A DNA stretch of 64,000 nt from positions 1 to 64,000 of the forward strand of contig JAWKTT010000018.1 in assembly GCA_041398965.1 (NCBI GenBank), given 5' to 3'. The translations under genes were made by a program, and so were the position numbers. Below are positions 1 through 9,354 of the stretch, piece by piece. A model generated the notes under the pieces. It made no database searches and was not told the DNA's origin. It saw only the letters and a program-made list of their open reading frames with translations. How positions within the stretch are numbered: position 1 is the stretch's first letter; every line of letters begins with the position of its first letter. This stretch comes from JAWKTT01 sp041398965 (GTDB taxonomy: Bacteria; Planctomycetota; Planctomycetia; Planctomycetales; Planctomycetaceae).

Positions 1-1
1 A

Positions 2-253
2 CATGATCACACTATCGATCCCGGCGGGGGAGTTCGTCAAGCGATCGACAGACGATCGTGTTTCGTTGAGTTTGCTCCTCCAATGGTGGTTGAAGAGTTG
101 CGAAACTCAGGAGGGACCGCAGTTGACCAGGTTGGATGGAACCTCGGCATCTCGGCTCCAGGGGACTTCTGTGGCGACGATTCTTGGAGATGCATTCCTC
201 CACGCTGTCGTCATGGAGGCGACAACCGCATATCACGATCCATCGACCATTGA
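2..253 (+). CDS. Possible C-terminal end of a gene cut by the window edge
   Basis: Reading frame 2 is open from the first bases of the window to a TGA at 251-253, giving 83 residues with no start inside the window. The product is mixed in composition and protein-like, with a Cys-rich tail (four Cys in the last 30 residues) and an APPMVVEELRNSGG stretch. I do not recognise a family. Codons are mostly the G/C-ending ones used by neighbours, with a few AGA codons. It may equally be the eroded end of an old gene. Confidence is low because only 252 bp are visible. Confidence 0.35.
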   Translation, partial: HDHTIDPGGGVRQAIDRRSCFVEFAPPMVVEELRNSGGTAVDQVGWNLGISAPGDFCGDDSWRCIPPRCRHGGDNRISRSIDH

Positions 254-357
254 CGTGTATTCAGAGAGAAATGACAGATCGGCGGAAGATGTCGCGAGAA
301 ATCGTTTGGGGTATCGTGTTCACCTTTGTTCGGGGGGAGTAGAATGGGTTCGTTCTG

Positions 358-1230
358 TTGCCGGCAGACGTTGCCGACCATCGATGCCAACACTCGGAAC
401 CGATCGTTTTGTCCAGTCGAGATGTCACCCCTGTGGACACCCACACATTGCCGAACACCCTGTTTTCGCCGACGGAACTCGTCCAGTTTGAACGAGACGG
501 ATACGTTGTCGTGCGTGGAATGGGAGGAGCCGACATTTGCCGACGAATGCTTTCGGCAACGATGGAGGGGGTCGAGCGACTGGTTGAGCCGATCGAGTAC
601 GAGGCGGATCTGAATTACCCCGGCGCTCCCGCCTCGCGTTCGGCTCAGGGGGGAAGAACGGTTCGTCGCCTGAAACAAGCTCATGGTCGCGGTCCCGCAT
701 TCACCGAATGGCTGACATCGCCAGGGATCTTGCATCGGATGGGACAACTGCTCGGGCCGACGGTTTACGTTCCGCTTGCCCATCACAACTGCATCATGAC
801 CAAGGCTCCGGCGTTCAGCAGCGACACCGGCTGGCATCAGGATGTCCGATATTGGTCGTTCGCCCAGCGAGAACTCGTGAACGTCTGGCTGGCACTGGGC
901 CCTGAGCGGCTTGAAAATGGTTGTTTGAAAGTGATTCCGGGGACACACCGAATGACGTTTCAACGGTCGCAGTTCGACGACGACCTGTTTTTCCGCGACG
1001 ATCTCCCCGAAAACGCCCCATTCATCGCTCAACAAGTGGTCGTCGAACTTGATGCGGGTGATGTCCTGTTCTTTCACAGCCGAACCCTGCATGCTGCCAC
1101 TCGCAATCGCTCGGAACGGACAAAGTACTCGGTCGTGTTCACCTTCCGCGGCCCAGACTCGCCACCCATCCCAGGTTCTCGCTCGGCTGCCTTGCCGGAA
1201 CTCTTGCTGCCGCCGTGCATCGCCGAGTGA
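358..1230 (+). CDS. Phytanoyl-CoA dioxygenase (PhyH) family protein
   Basis: Probable Fe(II)/2-oxoglutarate-dependent oxygenase of the PhyH family; such enzymes hydroxylate small organic substrates, and the substrate here is unknown. The product opens with the typical family N-terminus (LFSPTELVQFERDGYVVVRG). The iron-binding HxD is in TGWHQDVRYWSF, and the distal His followed by the 2-oxoglutarate-binding Arg is in LFFHSRTLHAATRNRS. About 290 residues is normal for the family. The start is uncertain. 358 is TTG; GTG at 433 or TTG at 448 would also keep the whole domain. The only strong ribosome-binding site plus ATG (GGGGGGAG, ATG at 344) lies in another frame. The gene stands alone. The family call is firm, the function is not. 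Confidence 0.85.
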   Translation: MPADVADHRCQHSEPIVLSSRDVTPVDTHTLPNTLFSPTELVQFERDGYVVVRGMGGADICRRMLSATMEGVERLVEPIEYEADLNYPGAPASRSAQGGRTVRRLKQAHGRGPAFTEWLTSPGILHRMGQLLGPTVYVPLAHHNCIMTKAPAFSSDTGWHQDVRYWSFAQRELVNVWLALGPERLENGCLKVIPGTHRMTFQRSQFDDDLFFRDDLPENAPFIAQQVVVELDAGDVLFFHSRTLHAATRNRSERTKYSVVFTFRGPDSPPIPGSRSAALPELLLPPCIAE

Positions 1231-1334
1231 GCGGAAGTGCGATTGAGATCGCAACTTACGGACTTGCAGCGATTTACGTTCAAGAACTCCTGTTGCCTGA
1301 AAACCGCGTTTGCCGGTAGCATCAGCGGCAAAAT

Positions 1335-1364
1335 AGTCTCCAGTTCCCAACTCTCATGGAGACT
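1335..1364 (+). other. Hairpin just upstream of a ribosome-binding site
   Basis: AGTCTCCA (1335-1342) and TGGAGACT (1357-1364) form a perfect 8-bp stem with a 14-base loop. It ends a few bases before the GGGAGGAG Shine-Dalgarno of the gene starting at 1376. No T-run follows, so a classic terminator is unlikely. It could end transcription of the upstream gene weakly or affect translation of the next one. Confidence 0.35.
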
Positions 1365-1375
1365 GCGGGAGGAGT

Positions 1376-2506
1376 ATGTTTCGAGTTTTGCTCGATAACC
1401 TGCGACGGATCGCGGCTGCACTGTTACTGTTGATTGCAGTTCCTTGTGTGGTCGAGGTCGCCCTGCGCGTCCAGCGATGCCGGCAGAAGGTGGTGCATGC
1501 CAGTTCGATGACGACGGAACTTGTCCAACCTCACCGGCAGACGCTCTTCGAAGCCCCTCCTCATTTCAAACAAACCCTGATCGAAGAGGAAACGGGCATC
1601 GAGTTCGAGTTGCGTCTCAATTCCTTTGGATTGCGGAGCAATACCGAAGTGACGGTCCCTCGACCGGCGGAACTGACGCGGGTGCTCGTGCTGGGTGATG
1701 ATGCGATCTTCGGAGCCGAGCTACCTGTGACCTCGACGCTCCCCTCGATCTTACAGGAGATGTTGCAGCAGCGGTCACAGCTTCCCATTGAAGTGTTGAA
1801 CGGGTCGATGCCGCGAGGTTGTCCGACGTTGTCGCTACTGCAACTGCAACACCGTTTCGCCGCCTTACAACCCCAACTCATCATTTTGCATGTTGACTTC
1901 TCTGACCTTGCCGATGAAGAAGCAATCGTTCGATACGTTCGTCACGACAACGATGGCCACGCCGTTGCCGCAATGCATCCGAGCTTAGGGCTGAAGTCAA
2001 ACGCCAGTCGCGAACTCGATGCCGAGTTCCTGGCATTGCAGTGGCTTCGTGAAGGCTTAAGCCGCGAATGGCTTAGCTCTCTTCCCGATGGCCAGTCTCC
2101 CCTGGGGCGACGCACCGATTTTGCGGCATGGAATGATGTCGACTCCCCTGAAAGCCAAGTCGCCTTGCAACAAATGTTGCAATCGATCATCGATCTACAT
2201 CAACTGGCAAATCGCCTGTCGGCCGAACTCATTGTGACCACCGCCCCTTCCGCGTGGCAACTCGCAGCGATGTTGGAGAAGATGGATGCCACAAACTCCT
2301 CAATGGAAACGCTCTCTCCAGCGGCTGCCCAACAACTGGCGAACATTCTTCACGAGACGTGCCGCACAAATGGCATTCGATTGATCGATCGCAACCTGTT
2401 CATTCCACCAAACCATCGACCCGGGCCGTTTCTCACTCTTTGTTCACCGGGTCGATACTCTGCTGCAGGGCATCGACTTACGCCGAATCCATTGACGCCG
2501 CCATGA
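1376..2506 (+). CDS. Degenerate SGNH/GDSL-hydrolase-like membrane-anchored protein, probably frameshifted at the end
   Basis: The N-terminus has one hydrophobic segment (about residues 12-30) that anchors or exports the protein, followed by an SGNH-hydrolase fold. Block I reads VLVLGDDAIFG where active enzymes have GDS, so the nucleophilic Ser is Asp. The block V region reads CSPGRYSAAGH, so the catalytic Asp-x-x-His is also lost. After GHRL the frame runs off to TPNPLTPP and stops at 2506, while one frame over the text continues YAESIDAAMMNGDR, which is the expected family continuation. This suggests a one-base deletion near 2480. The start ATG has a strong GGGAGGAG site. It is either a non-catalytic relative or a gene in decay; the next gene is clearly broken. 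Confidence 0.6.
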   Translation: MFRVLLDNLRRIAAALLLLIAVPCVVEVALRVQRCRQKVVHASSMTTELVQPHRQTLFEAPPHFKQTLIEEETGIEFELRLNSFGLRSNTEVTVPRPAELTRVLVLGDDAIFGAELPVTSTLPSILQEMLQQRSQLPIEVLNGSMPRGCPTLSLLQLQHRFAALQPQLIILHVDFSDLADEEAIVRYVRHDNDGHAVAAMHPSLGLKSNASRELDAEFLALQWLREGLSREWLSSLPDGQSPLGRRTDFAAWNDVDSPESQVALQQMLQSIIDLHQLANRLSAELIVTTAPSAWQLAAMLEKMDATNSSMETLSPAAAQQLANILHETCRTNGIRLIDRNLFIPPNHRPGPFLTLCSPGRYSAAGHRLTPNPLTPP

Positions 2507-2720
2507 TGAACGGCGATCGAGAACACCGACAGCTTCCAACCCGGATCGTGACTTTCGTCGTCACCTTCATTGGAGACCCGATATCGTTTCCCTCGAGCAG
2601 AGGCACGAATTCACTCTTGGACGCTTCTCTTCCCGGCGAATCTGCAACATCTCCGGAGGAGTCGAGCACATTAAAATAGCCTGTCAATTCGACTCGAACC
2701 GGGTCTTACGTCCAACGCAC

Positions 2721-3849
2721 TGGCGACTCCGTCATCTGTTGATCGTGGGGACCTTGCTACTGTTTGCGCCTCAAATGTGCCTGCCGACGAGCCACCGGAA
2801 GACCGCGTTGGAGCGTCACGAGTCGATTCATCAGCCTTGATCGAGTGAGAAGACGGTGGTCTGGTGGTCGAACTCCACCGAACGGTTATGGAGTTCTAGC
2901 CAGCTACGGCGAGACTCGGGTGGGGACCGGTCCCCATGGCAGAGACATCGTTTGAAATCGGTTCGGTCACGAAGCCGATCAACGCGTTGCTCCTGGCTCA
3001 GATGGTTGAGAATGGCAGCAGTAACTGAGTGATCCGGTGCAAAGCACCTCCCTCCGGAGTTCATCCATTCCTCGTCGAGGAGGAGCGAGGAAAATCCCTC
3101 GCTCTCCTGGGAACTCGCGACCACACCGCAGGACTCCCCAGAAACCCACCGAATCAGCAGCGAAAGCGGTCAACGATGACGCGGAGGTCGCCATGAACCC
3201 TTATGGTCAGTACGATGCTGAGCGACTCGCTGCGGGACTCAAAGAACTTCGTCTCAAAGAAGACAAGACACCCTCCTTCGCTTACAGCAATCTCGGTTTC
3301 GGACTCCTCGGTGAAGCACTGGCACATCGTGCGGGCATGACCTACGGCGAACTCGTACGGACCCGCATCGCTGAACCATTGAAACTGCCCGACACAACGG
3401 TCAACCCGTCGATGGAACAACTCGAACGAATGGCCAGCGGACATAGCAGTCAGCGAGAACCTCTCCCACGATGGACGTTCCAAACACTTCACGGTTGCGG
3501 GGCCATTCTCTCGACTCCAGGTGACATGCTGGCTCTGCAACAAGCGTTTTGTGATCGAGCCGACACGCCACTTCGTCCAGCGATGAACCTCACCATTGCC
3601 AGGCAGCGTGCAGCTTTCCCTGGAAACAACGTTGGTCTGAGTTGGTTCATCCGAGACATTGGGGAACGCAAAGTTTACTGGCACAACGGCGGTACGACTG
3701 GGTTCAAGATGTGCAACGCCTTCTGTCAAGACCCTCCAGTGGCGGTCGTCATCCTCTGCAACACCGGATCAGACGCACAGGATGATGGACGTGAATTCTA
3801 TCGCCTGGGTGATGTGTTCATTCGGCAACTCATCGCCGAAGATGACTGA
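2721..3849 (+). pseudogene. Frameshifted serine hydrolase of the class C beta-lactamase / AmpC-like family
   Basis: The recognisable parts of one beta-lactamase-like protein lie in order but in different frames. A signal-peptide-like stretch (HLLIVGTLLLFAPQMC) starts near 2733. SYGETRVGTG is near 2900. FEIGSVTKPINALLLAQM carries the SxxK nucleophile motif at 2963-2974. SLALLGTRDHTAGLPRNPP (the usual LLDLATHTSGLP element) is near 3095-3150. An intact C-terminal part from about 3170 to the stop has the YSN motif at 3283-3291 and the KTG-like HNGGT at 3682-3696. At least four frame changes separate these pieces and a stop at about 3030 interrupts the chain. The ORF from 3037 to 3849 is open but its first 45 residues are out-of-frame text. 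Substrate is unknown; family members include penicillin-binding proteins and esterases. Confidence 0.75.
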
Positions 3850-3853
3850 CAAG

Positions 3854-5116
3854 TCACGAGGCAGGTGAGGGGAGAAGTCTCACTTGTCGGATGTCGCAAG
3901 CGGCATTCTTATTGATTCTTTGAGGTTGAATCGACAACCGATGTTTCCCTGCTACCTCAAGGCGAACCTTCCCGATGATGCGGGGCTTGAAGTTCTGGAA
4001 GTGGCCGGTCTCCTCGACGACGAAGGTCTGCTCTTGTTGATCCACCGTCACTCGCATTTCGCTTCCCCCTTGTCCGGTGCCGCAGCCTTGCAGAACTTCA
4101 ATGTCGTAGTCCCCCGGTTTGGTGATAGAAAACTCCCACGTGACGGCATCACCCGCGACGACCCAGTAACCTGCGGTCTGCTTCTTCTCGGCAGGCTCAT
4201 ACCGCAGCATCGTTCCTCGAATGGTGGAGTCGCGACTGTGCATGACAACTTGCCCATCGTCCGACTGCTTCGGCGGCGTTCCTTCACATGCGGGGGTAAG
4301 AATGACCCCCTTCAGATTCATCACCGCCCCTCCCACCTTTTTGAGACAGCGCACATTCAACTCGGTCTCTCCGCTGGCAGCGAGGTACATCGTGCCGACA
4401 TCGATCGTCGCATAGCGATACCAACTCCCAGTCGACTTCAGCGTTTTCTGCAACGTCGCCCCTCCAAACTCAATCTCGATCTCCGTCCCATCGGCTGCCG
4501 AAGTCGAGTAGGTCAAGGCCACGTGATACTTCCCCCATCGGCTGGCCTGGTACTTCCATCGAACAGAATCCTTCTCGTTCGACCAAAACCCGATGCGGTA
4601 ATTGCCGGGGTGTGCCTCTAACTTCGCTCGGTCGCCAACCACTTCCGCTTCCCGAGCCGTGAACAGAATCCGCCCATCTGCCAGTTGAGCCGTCCGGTCA
4701 GCCGTCTCGACTAAGAGCGAGACTCCCTGTTCGTCCGGAGGAATCGCTTCCGTCCCTTTCCCATCACTCGGGAGTCGCAGCGAGATTTCAGTCGCATCGG
4801 CGTTGAACTCGACCCCCACAGTCGTCCCCGGCTCGCCAGAGGCTGAGAGCATTCGGGCCCGCACAATCTGGGGAAGGCCGACTGGCACGGCGAGCTTTCC
4901 GTCACCTGGAACTTGCCGGACATCGAACCGATAGCACTGCGGTTGCTCCGGGAGTGCGATAATCTGCCCCCATGCAGGCTGAACGAAATCCTCCTTCGCA
5001 CTCTCTGTCAAACGTCCGTCTGTTTCTGGACCGTCGTTAGCCACGATTCGCGACGAATCACTCCACGACAACATCATCAGGACTAACAAGAAAGCTATTC
5101 TACCGACCAACTTCAT
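3854..5116 (-). CDS. Secreted protein with two carbohydrate-binding-like beta-sandwich domains
   Basis: An ATG at 5116 is followed by a clear signal peptide (MKLVGRIAFLLVLMMLSW), so I prefer it to the longer frame. The mature protein of about 395 residues appears to hold an N-terminal beta-rich region and two similar modules. The first has the core RWGKYHVALTYSTSAADG, the second KPGDYDIEVLQGCGTGQGG. The pattern of GKYxVxLxYS, a hydrophobic ligand-face string and a closing IxLxP strand resembles CBM6/CBM35-like or DUF5077-type domains often attached to planctomycete glycosidases. No catalytic domain is visible. Its stop lies 4 bp from the end of the convergent broken hydrolase gene. A role in polysaccharide binding is inferred, not shown. 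Confidence 0.75.
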   Translation of the reverse strand: MKLVGRIAFLLVLMMLSWSDSSRIVANDGPETDGRLTESAKEDFVQPAWGQIIALPEQPQCYRFDVRQVPGDGKLAVPVGLPQIVRARMLSASGEPGTTVGVEFNADATEISLRLPSDGKGTEAIPPDEQGVSLLVETADRTAQLADGRILFTAREAEVVGDRAKLEAHPGNYRIGFWSNEKDSVRWKYQASRWGKYHVALTYSTSAADGTEIEIEFGGATLQKTLKSTGSWYRYATIDVGTMYLAASGETELNVRCLKKVGGAVMNLKGVILTPACEGTPPKQSDDGQVVMHSRDSTIRGTMLRYEPAEKKQTAGYWVVAGDAVTWEFSITKPGDYDIEVLQGCGTGQGGSEMRVTVDQQEQTFVVEETGHFQNFKPRIIGKVRLEVAGKHRLSIQPQRINKNAACDIRQVRLLPSPAS

Positions 5117-5375
5117 GAGTCTATCTCCTCGAAATGCCGTAGCGGCCCATGTCTTGATGATGCCATGGAACGATTTGTTCTGTCTGGCGAGTTGATGGGG
5201 AACCATCAGGCCGATCTTACGGGATGCCGACACCGAAAAGAAAGCGATACGATACCAGCGTCGTCGTGCAACAACTCTTCTAATTTGGATGGTCTCCACA
5301 CAACGAAGAAGCTGAGTTCCAGTTGTCGAGTCGAATCGTAAAACACTCGGCCATGCCATGAGGCGACAGATGATG

Positions 5376-7457
5376 TCAGCCAGACTGAGGGAGTTCCATT
5401 AGCTGGCCAAATCGTTCGAGTACGCGAATCTTGGTCATCGCATAGTCGCTGGAGTCAAACTCACCGCTATCGACGAGAGCAAAGGCAACCTCGCGGGCCT
5501 GCTTGAGGATGTCGGCATCTTTCACGAGATCGGCCACACGGAGGGGCATGTCTCCATGTTGCCGGGTTCCGAGCACGTCCCCCGGGCCACGAAGTTGAAA
5601 GTCTTGTTCAGCGATCTCGAAGCCGTTGGCGGTACGCTCCATGGCAGACAGTCTTGCCAGGCCATCTTCGGTGCTCGTTTCGGAGAAGAGGAAGCAATAT
5701 CCCTGATGCTTTCCGCGACCGACTCGTCCCCTTAGTTGATGCAGTTGCGACAGTCCGAAGCGGTCGGCATGCATGATGGCCATCATCGTCGCATTGGGAA
5801 CATCGACCCCCACTTCTATTACAGTGGTGGAGATGAGCACATCGAGCTCCCCTTCTCGAAAACGGTCCATCGTTGCGGTCCGCTCTTGACGATCCATCTG
5901 ACCATGCACCAGTCCGACCCGAAACTCCCGGAACTCACGAGTTGAGAGGACGCGATGCGCTTCGACAGCACTGGCATCGGGAGGGGTGTCGGCGTCCGCT
6001 TCCACACGGGGGCAGACCACATAGGCTTGCCGACCTAATGCAAGATTCTTCTGCAAAAACTCCCAGGCTTTGCGTCGTGCTCCCATGCCCGTGATGCGAC
6101 TGGTGACAATGGTCTGTCGACCGGGAGGAAGTTCGTCCATCAGACTGAGATCAAGGTCGCCGAACTGCGTCAAACAGAGGCTGCGCGGGATCGGCGTGGC
6201 AGTCATGACGAGCACATGAGGTCGTTCGGCCCCGGTCGTAAACTTCGCCCGCTGGGCCACTCCGAACTTATGTTGTTCGTCAATCACCACGACCCCCAAC
6301 CGGGCGAATTGTACGCTCTCCTGGATGATCGCCTGTGTGCCGACAATCAACTGTCCCTTACCCGAAGCGATATCTGCCAGTGCCTCGCGACGTTGAGCAG
6401 GGGTGATGCTGCCGGTGAGCAAAACACGATGCACCTGACTTTGGGCCAGAATGGTTTCGATCGTCTCCCAATGCTGCTGGGCGAGGAGTTCTGTAGGAGC
6501 CATCAGGACGGCCTGAAAACCAGCCGCGACGGCAACCAGCATCGCATAGATCGCGATGACCGTTTTGCCAGCCCCGACATCCGCCTGCAAGAGTCGGTGC
6601 ATGGCATGTCCCGACTCAAGATCGGCCACGACTTCGTGAATGACACGATCTTGTCCGGCCGTGAGCCGAAAGGGAAAGAGCCTGAGGATACGAGCGTTGA
6701 CCTTGGCCGAAGTGGGCAGAACGGGAGCCGAAGCATCAAACCTCCAGGCACGTCGCCGCAGCGCCAGACCGAGTTGAAACTCGAAGAGGTCATCAAACAG
6801 GATGCGCCGCAGGGCACTTTGGTACTGGGCGATCGTGACCGGACGATGAACCTGATGGATCGCCTCCTCCAGCCGGGGGAGTTCGAGTTGCTTCAGCAGT
6901 GAGTCGGGGAGATGCTCGGGGATGAGATGCCCCGCTTCTTCTAATGCAATCGCCATAAGGCGTCGCATCTCCTCCATCCGCAGACCTTCCGTCAGCGGAT
7001 ATTTGGCGAGCAGGCCGCCATGCGACATATTGTCGTCTTCTTCCAGCCATTGAATGCGAGGATGGGAAAACTCCCATCTTGCCCCGGAGCCGCGCTTTGG
7101 CTTGCCGGAGAAAAGGACGTTGTGCCCCAGCAAAAGGCGTCGCATCATCCAAGGTTGGTTGAACCAGATGCCTCGCACGTATTCGCCGTCACAGTCGAGT
7201 AGCCCTGCCACGAGCGAGCCGCGACGAGTCGTCTTGGCATCCATATCGACGACGGTCCCGCGAACAGTCTGTTCTTCCTTCTGCTCGGCAAGATCGTGTG
7301 GTTTCCTGACCACCGTGAGGTCGAGCAAGTCGCGTGGGAGATGCCAAAGCAAATCGCTGACGGTTTCGATTCCGAGCTTCTTCAAGAGGACCGCCCGGTC
7401 ACCCCGAATGCCCGTAAGGTTCTGAACCGGCTGAAGCAGCGGATCGTCCTGTCGCAT
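5376..7457 (-). CDS. recG: ATP-dependent DNA helicase RecG
   Basis: Superfamily 2 helicase that remodels stalled replication forks and recombination intermediates. The 693 residues match the usual length. The N-terminal wedge/OB domain covers about residues 60-140. Walker A is DVGAGKT at 293-299 and the RecG-type DEQH box is at 393-396. The C-terminal helicase half holds QLRGRVGRG and the closing TRQHGDMPL region of the TRG wedge-contact motif. The start ATG at 7457 gives the conserved N-terminus (LLQPVQNLTGIRGD). A 51-residue gene lies upstream on the same strand after a gap of about 190 bp. Family assignment is secure. Confidence 0.97.
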   Translation of the reverse strand: MRQDDPLLQPVQNLTGIRGDRAVLLKKLGIETVSDLLWHLPRDLLDLTVVRKPHDLAEQKEEQTVRGTVVDMDAKTTRRGSLVAGLLDCDGEYVRGIWFNQPWMMRRLLLGHNVLFSGKPKRGSGARWEFSHPRIQWLEEDDNMSHGGLLAKYPLTEGLRMEEMRRLMAIALEEAGHLIPEHLPDSLLKQLELPRLEEAIHQVHRPVTIAQYQSALRRILFDDLFEFQLGLALRRRAWRFDASAPVLPTSAKVNARILRLFPFRLTAGQDRVIHEVVADLESGHAMHRLLQADVGAGKTVIAIYAMLVAVAAGFQAVLMAPTELLAQQHWETIETILAQSQVHRVLLTGSITPAQRREALADIASGKGQLIVGTQAIIQESVQFARLGVVVIDEQHKFGVAQRAKFTTGAERPHVLVMTATPIPRSLCLTQFGDLDLSLMDELPPGRQTIVTSRITGMGARRKAWEFLQKNLALGRQAYVVCPRVEADADTPPDASAVEAHRVLSTREFREFRVGLVHGQMDRQERTATMDRFREGELDVLISTTVIEVGVDVPNATMMAIMHADRFGLSQLHQLRGRVGRGKHQGYCFLFSETSTEDGLARLSAMERTANGFEIAEQDFQLRGPGDVLGTRQHGDMPLRVADLVKDADILKQAREVAFALVDSGEFDSSDYAMTKIRVLERFGQLMELPQSG

Positions 7458-7525
7458 GGGCGGTGAGGAGTAAGGGGCGAGCGAGAGACATCTGCGAAGT
7501 TGGCAGAGTGTTCAGCCTGAAGCAG

Positions 7526-7548
7526 ACGGATTGCCAATGACAATCCGT
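7526..7548. other. Inverted repeat between recG and the 51-residue gene
   Basis: ACGGATTG and CAATCCGT form a perfect 8-bp stem around a 7-base loop. No T-run follows on either strand. It may be a weak terminator for the small upstream gene or a processing signal before recG. Confidence 0.3.
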
Positions 7549-7647
7549 TGCACGAACTTCCTGTAACCATTGACGCCGCGAGCACTACCTCTGCGAGCAT
7601 CCAAGACGCAACAACCGTTATCGTTGCCAGCGTGCGAAACGCCGAGG

Positions 7648-7803
7648 TTATCGTTGCTCGTTCAGCACTTGCTGAGCTTGACGGCGATATCGCAACGCCT
7701 TAAAGGCGAACTGCTTACGTCGAGGCGTGCTCTTGGTGATATTCGCGAGACGTTCGTACTTTTCCGCGAGAGCGGTTTTGATAGCGTGCTTGTCAGAACT
7801 CAT
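7648..7803 (-). CDS. Small basic conserved protein, 51 residues
   Basis: The ATG at 7803, preceded by AAGG at a workable distance, begins MSSDKHAIKTALAEKYERL and gives a 51-residue, Lys/Arg-rich, probably all-helical protein ending in YRRQAQQVLNEQR. A longer frame from 7965 exists, but its extra 54 residues look like untranslated leader. The size, charge and central KSTPRRKQFAFKALRYR segment suggest a nucleic-acid- or ribosome-associated protein, which is inference only. I recall similar short proteins in planctomycete annotations but cannot check that here. It sits upstream of recG on the same strand. Confidence 0.6.
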   Translation of the reverse strand: MSSDKHAIKTALAEKYERLANITKSTPRRKQFAFKALRYRRQAQQVLNEQR

Positions 7804-8147
7804 GAGTTGTACCTTGTTCTTTCTCCGACGGCTGACTTCCCTCATGGGAAGAGCCGATTTGTCAGGGTCGTTCGTGCGGACTATAGCCAGTTTGAAATCG
7901 GAAGAACAGTCTTCACCGAGTGAGGATACGAGAAATCTCTCCCAGAATCTTATGGGATGTTCCATAACGGCTTAGGCCGCAATCGTTCTCGCTTGACGAG
8001 GTTTTGGCTTTTCCAAACGATGAGATTCCGTCTCAATAAGGTTGCGGGATTTGTATCAGCGACCTAACATTAAGCCCGGTAGTCAGGCCGAGTCTTGGCG
8101 ATTCATCGTCAGTGACTTACTTCACGTTGCGAATCGATAGGCCCCAA

Positions 8148-9287
8148 ATGCACCCAACACCTCCCGCATCGAACGTTGCTGGCTCTCACGGAGAGCGTCT
8201 GACCAGTGGGCCACAATCTCAGAACGCTACCGATTCCGGATGGATATTGTCGCAGGGCGTGAACCGAAAGCGGCGATTGTGGCTGGGGATTGTGCTAGGG
8301 ATGTTCGCCCTTTTCATTGCGGTTGTTGCAGGACTTCAGGGGTGCGTTGAACAGCAGGAGGGATCGGGTTCGTCGACGCCAAGCGGACCGGTGGCAATTC
8401 CCTATCGCATCGTCTGCACCACGGGGATGGTGACCGACATCGTCCGTGAAGTGGCGGGAGAACGTGCGACAGTCATCGGGTTGTTAGGGAAAGTTGACCC
8501 TCATACGTACGACCCCACGCTGGAAGATGTCGAAAACTTATTGAGTGCCGACGTCGTGTTCTACAACGGTCTGCATCTCGAAGGGCAGATGCAACCTGCA
8601 CTAGAGAAGGTCGGCAAGAAGGGCAAGCTTGTGCGAGCGGTCGCAAGTTGCCTGGAGGAACCTCCCGGATTTCTCAGGCATCCTCCCGAGTTCGACACCC
8701 ATCCCGACCCGCACGTGTGGGGGGATGTTTCGGCTTGGAGTCGCTGTGTAGGGTATGTCGCTGAGGTGCTTGCCGAGTATGACCCAAGCGGAAGTGACGT
8801 TTATGCGAAGAACGCCACTCGTTACCAGACGCAACTCAGAGAACTCGACGATTACGCCATGACGTCGATTGCTTCGATCCCAGCAGACCGGCGCGTGCTC
8901 GTGACGGCACACGATGCTTTTGGGTACTTCTCAGCGCGATACGGAATGCAGGTTCAGTCGGTCCAGGGAATCACGACAGAGTCCGAAGCGGGGCTCGATG
9001 ACGTGAATCGACTGGTGAGGTTTCTTGTAAGTAACAAAATTCCGTCGTTGTTTGTCGAAGAGACGGTCAATTCGCGAAACTTAATGTCAGTCATTGAGGG
9101 GGCGAAGGCGCACGGATGGACCGTGTCCATCGGTGGGTCGTTGTACTCCGATTCGATGGGGAACCAGGGTACCTACACCGGCACCTACATTGGCATGATG
9201 GACCATAACATCACGACGATCGTCCGAGCCTTGGGAGGGACGGTCCCCCCATTGGGATTGAATGGAAAACTCCCTTCAAGCGACTAG
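8148..9287 (+). CDS. Metal ABC transporter substrate-binding lipoprotein (Mn/Fe type)
   Basis: Cluster 9 (TroA/PsaA/ZnuA) extracytoplasmic metal-binding protein that delivers the ion to the permease encoded two genes downstream. After a long N-terminal stretch there is a hydrophobic segment ending GLQGC, a lipobox. Four probable ligands can be read: His in VDPHTYDP, His in PDPHVWGD, Glu in GITTESEAG and Asp in LYSDSMGN. A His-His-Glu-Asp set is typical of Mn/Fe binders; zinc-binding ZnuA has a third His and usually a His-rich loop, and neither is seen here. The ATG at 8148 is preferred over GTG at 8112. It begins a three-gene import operon. Confidence 0.9.
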   Translation: MHPTPPASNVAGSHGERLTSGPQSQNATDSGWILSQGVNRKRRLWLGIVLGMFALFIAVVAGLQGCVEQQEGSGSSTPSGPVAIPYRIVCTTGMVTDIVREVAGERATVIGLLGKVDPHTYDPTLEDVENLLSADVVFYNGLHLEGQMQPALEKVGKKGKLVRAVASCLEEPPGFLRHPPEFDTHPDPHVWGDVSAWSRCVGYVAEVLAEYDPSGSDVYAKNATRYQTQLRELDDYAMTSIASIPADRRVLVTAHDAFGYFSARYGMQVQSVQGITTESEAGLDDVNRLVRFLVSNKIPSLFVEETVNSRNLMSVIEGAKAHGWTVSIGGSLYSDSMGNQGTYTGTYIGMMDHNITTIVRALGGTVPPLGLNGKLPSSD

Positions 9288-9354
9288 ATTCCGCAGGTTC
9301 GAACCCCAACAACGCCTTGCTGCAACTTCTTGATGCAACATCCCGTGATTGCAA

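Noticed and set aside
9294..9306. T-loop-like sequence GGTTCGAACCCC suggesting a tRNA
   Set aside because: The flanking bases do not form a T-stem, no acceptor or anticodon stem can be drawn, and it lies just after the substrate-binding protein stop.
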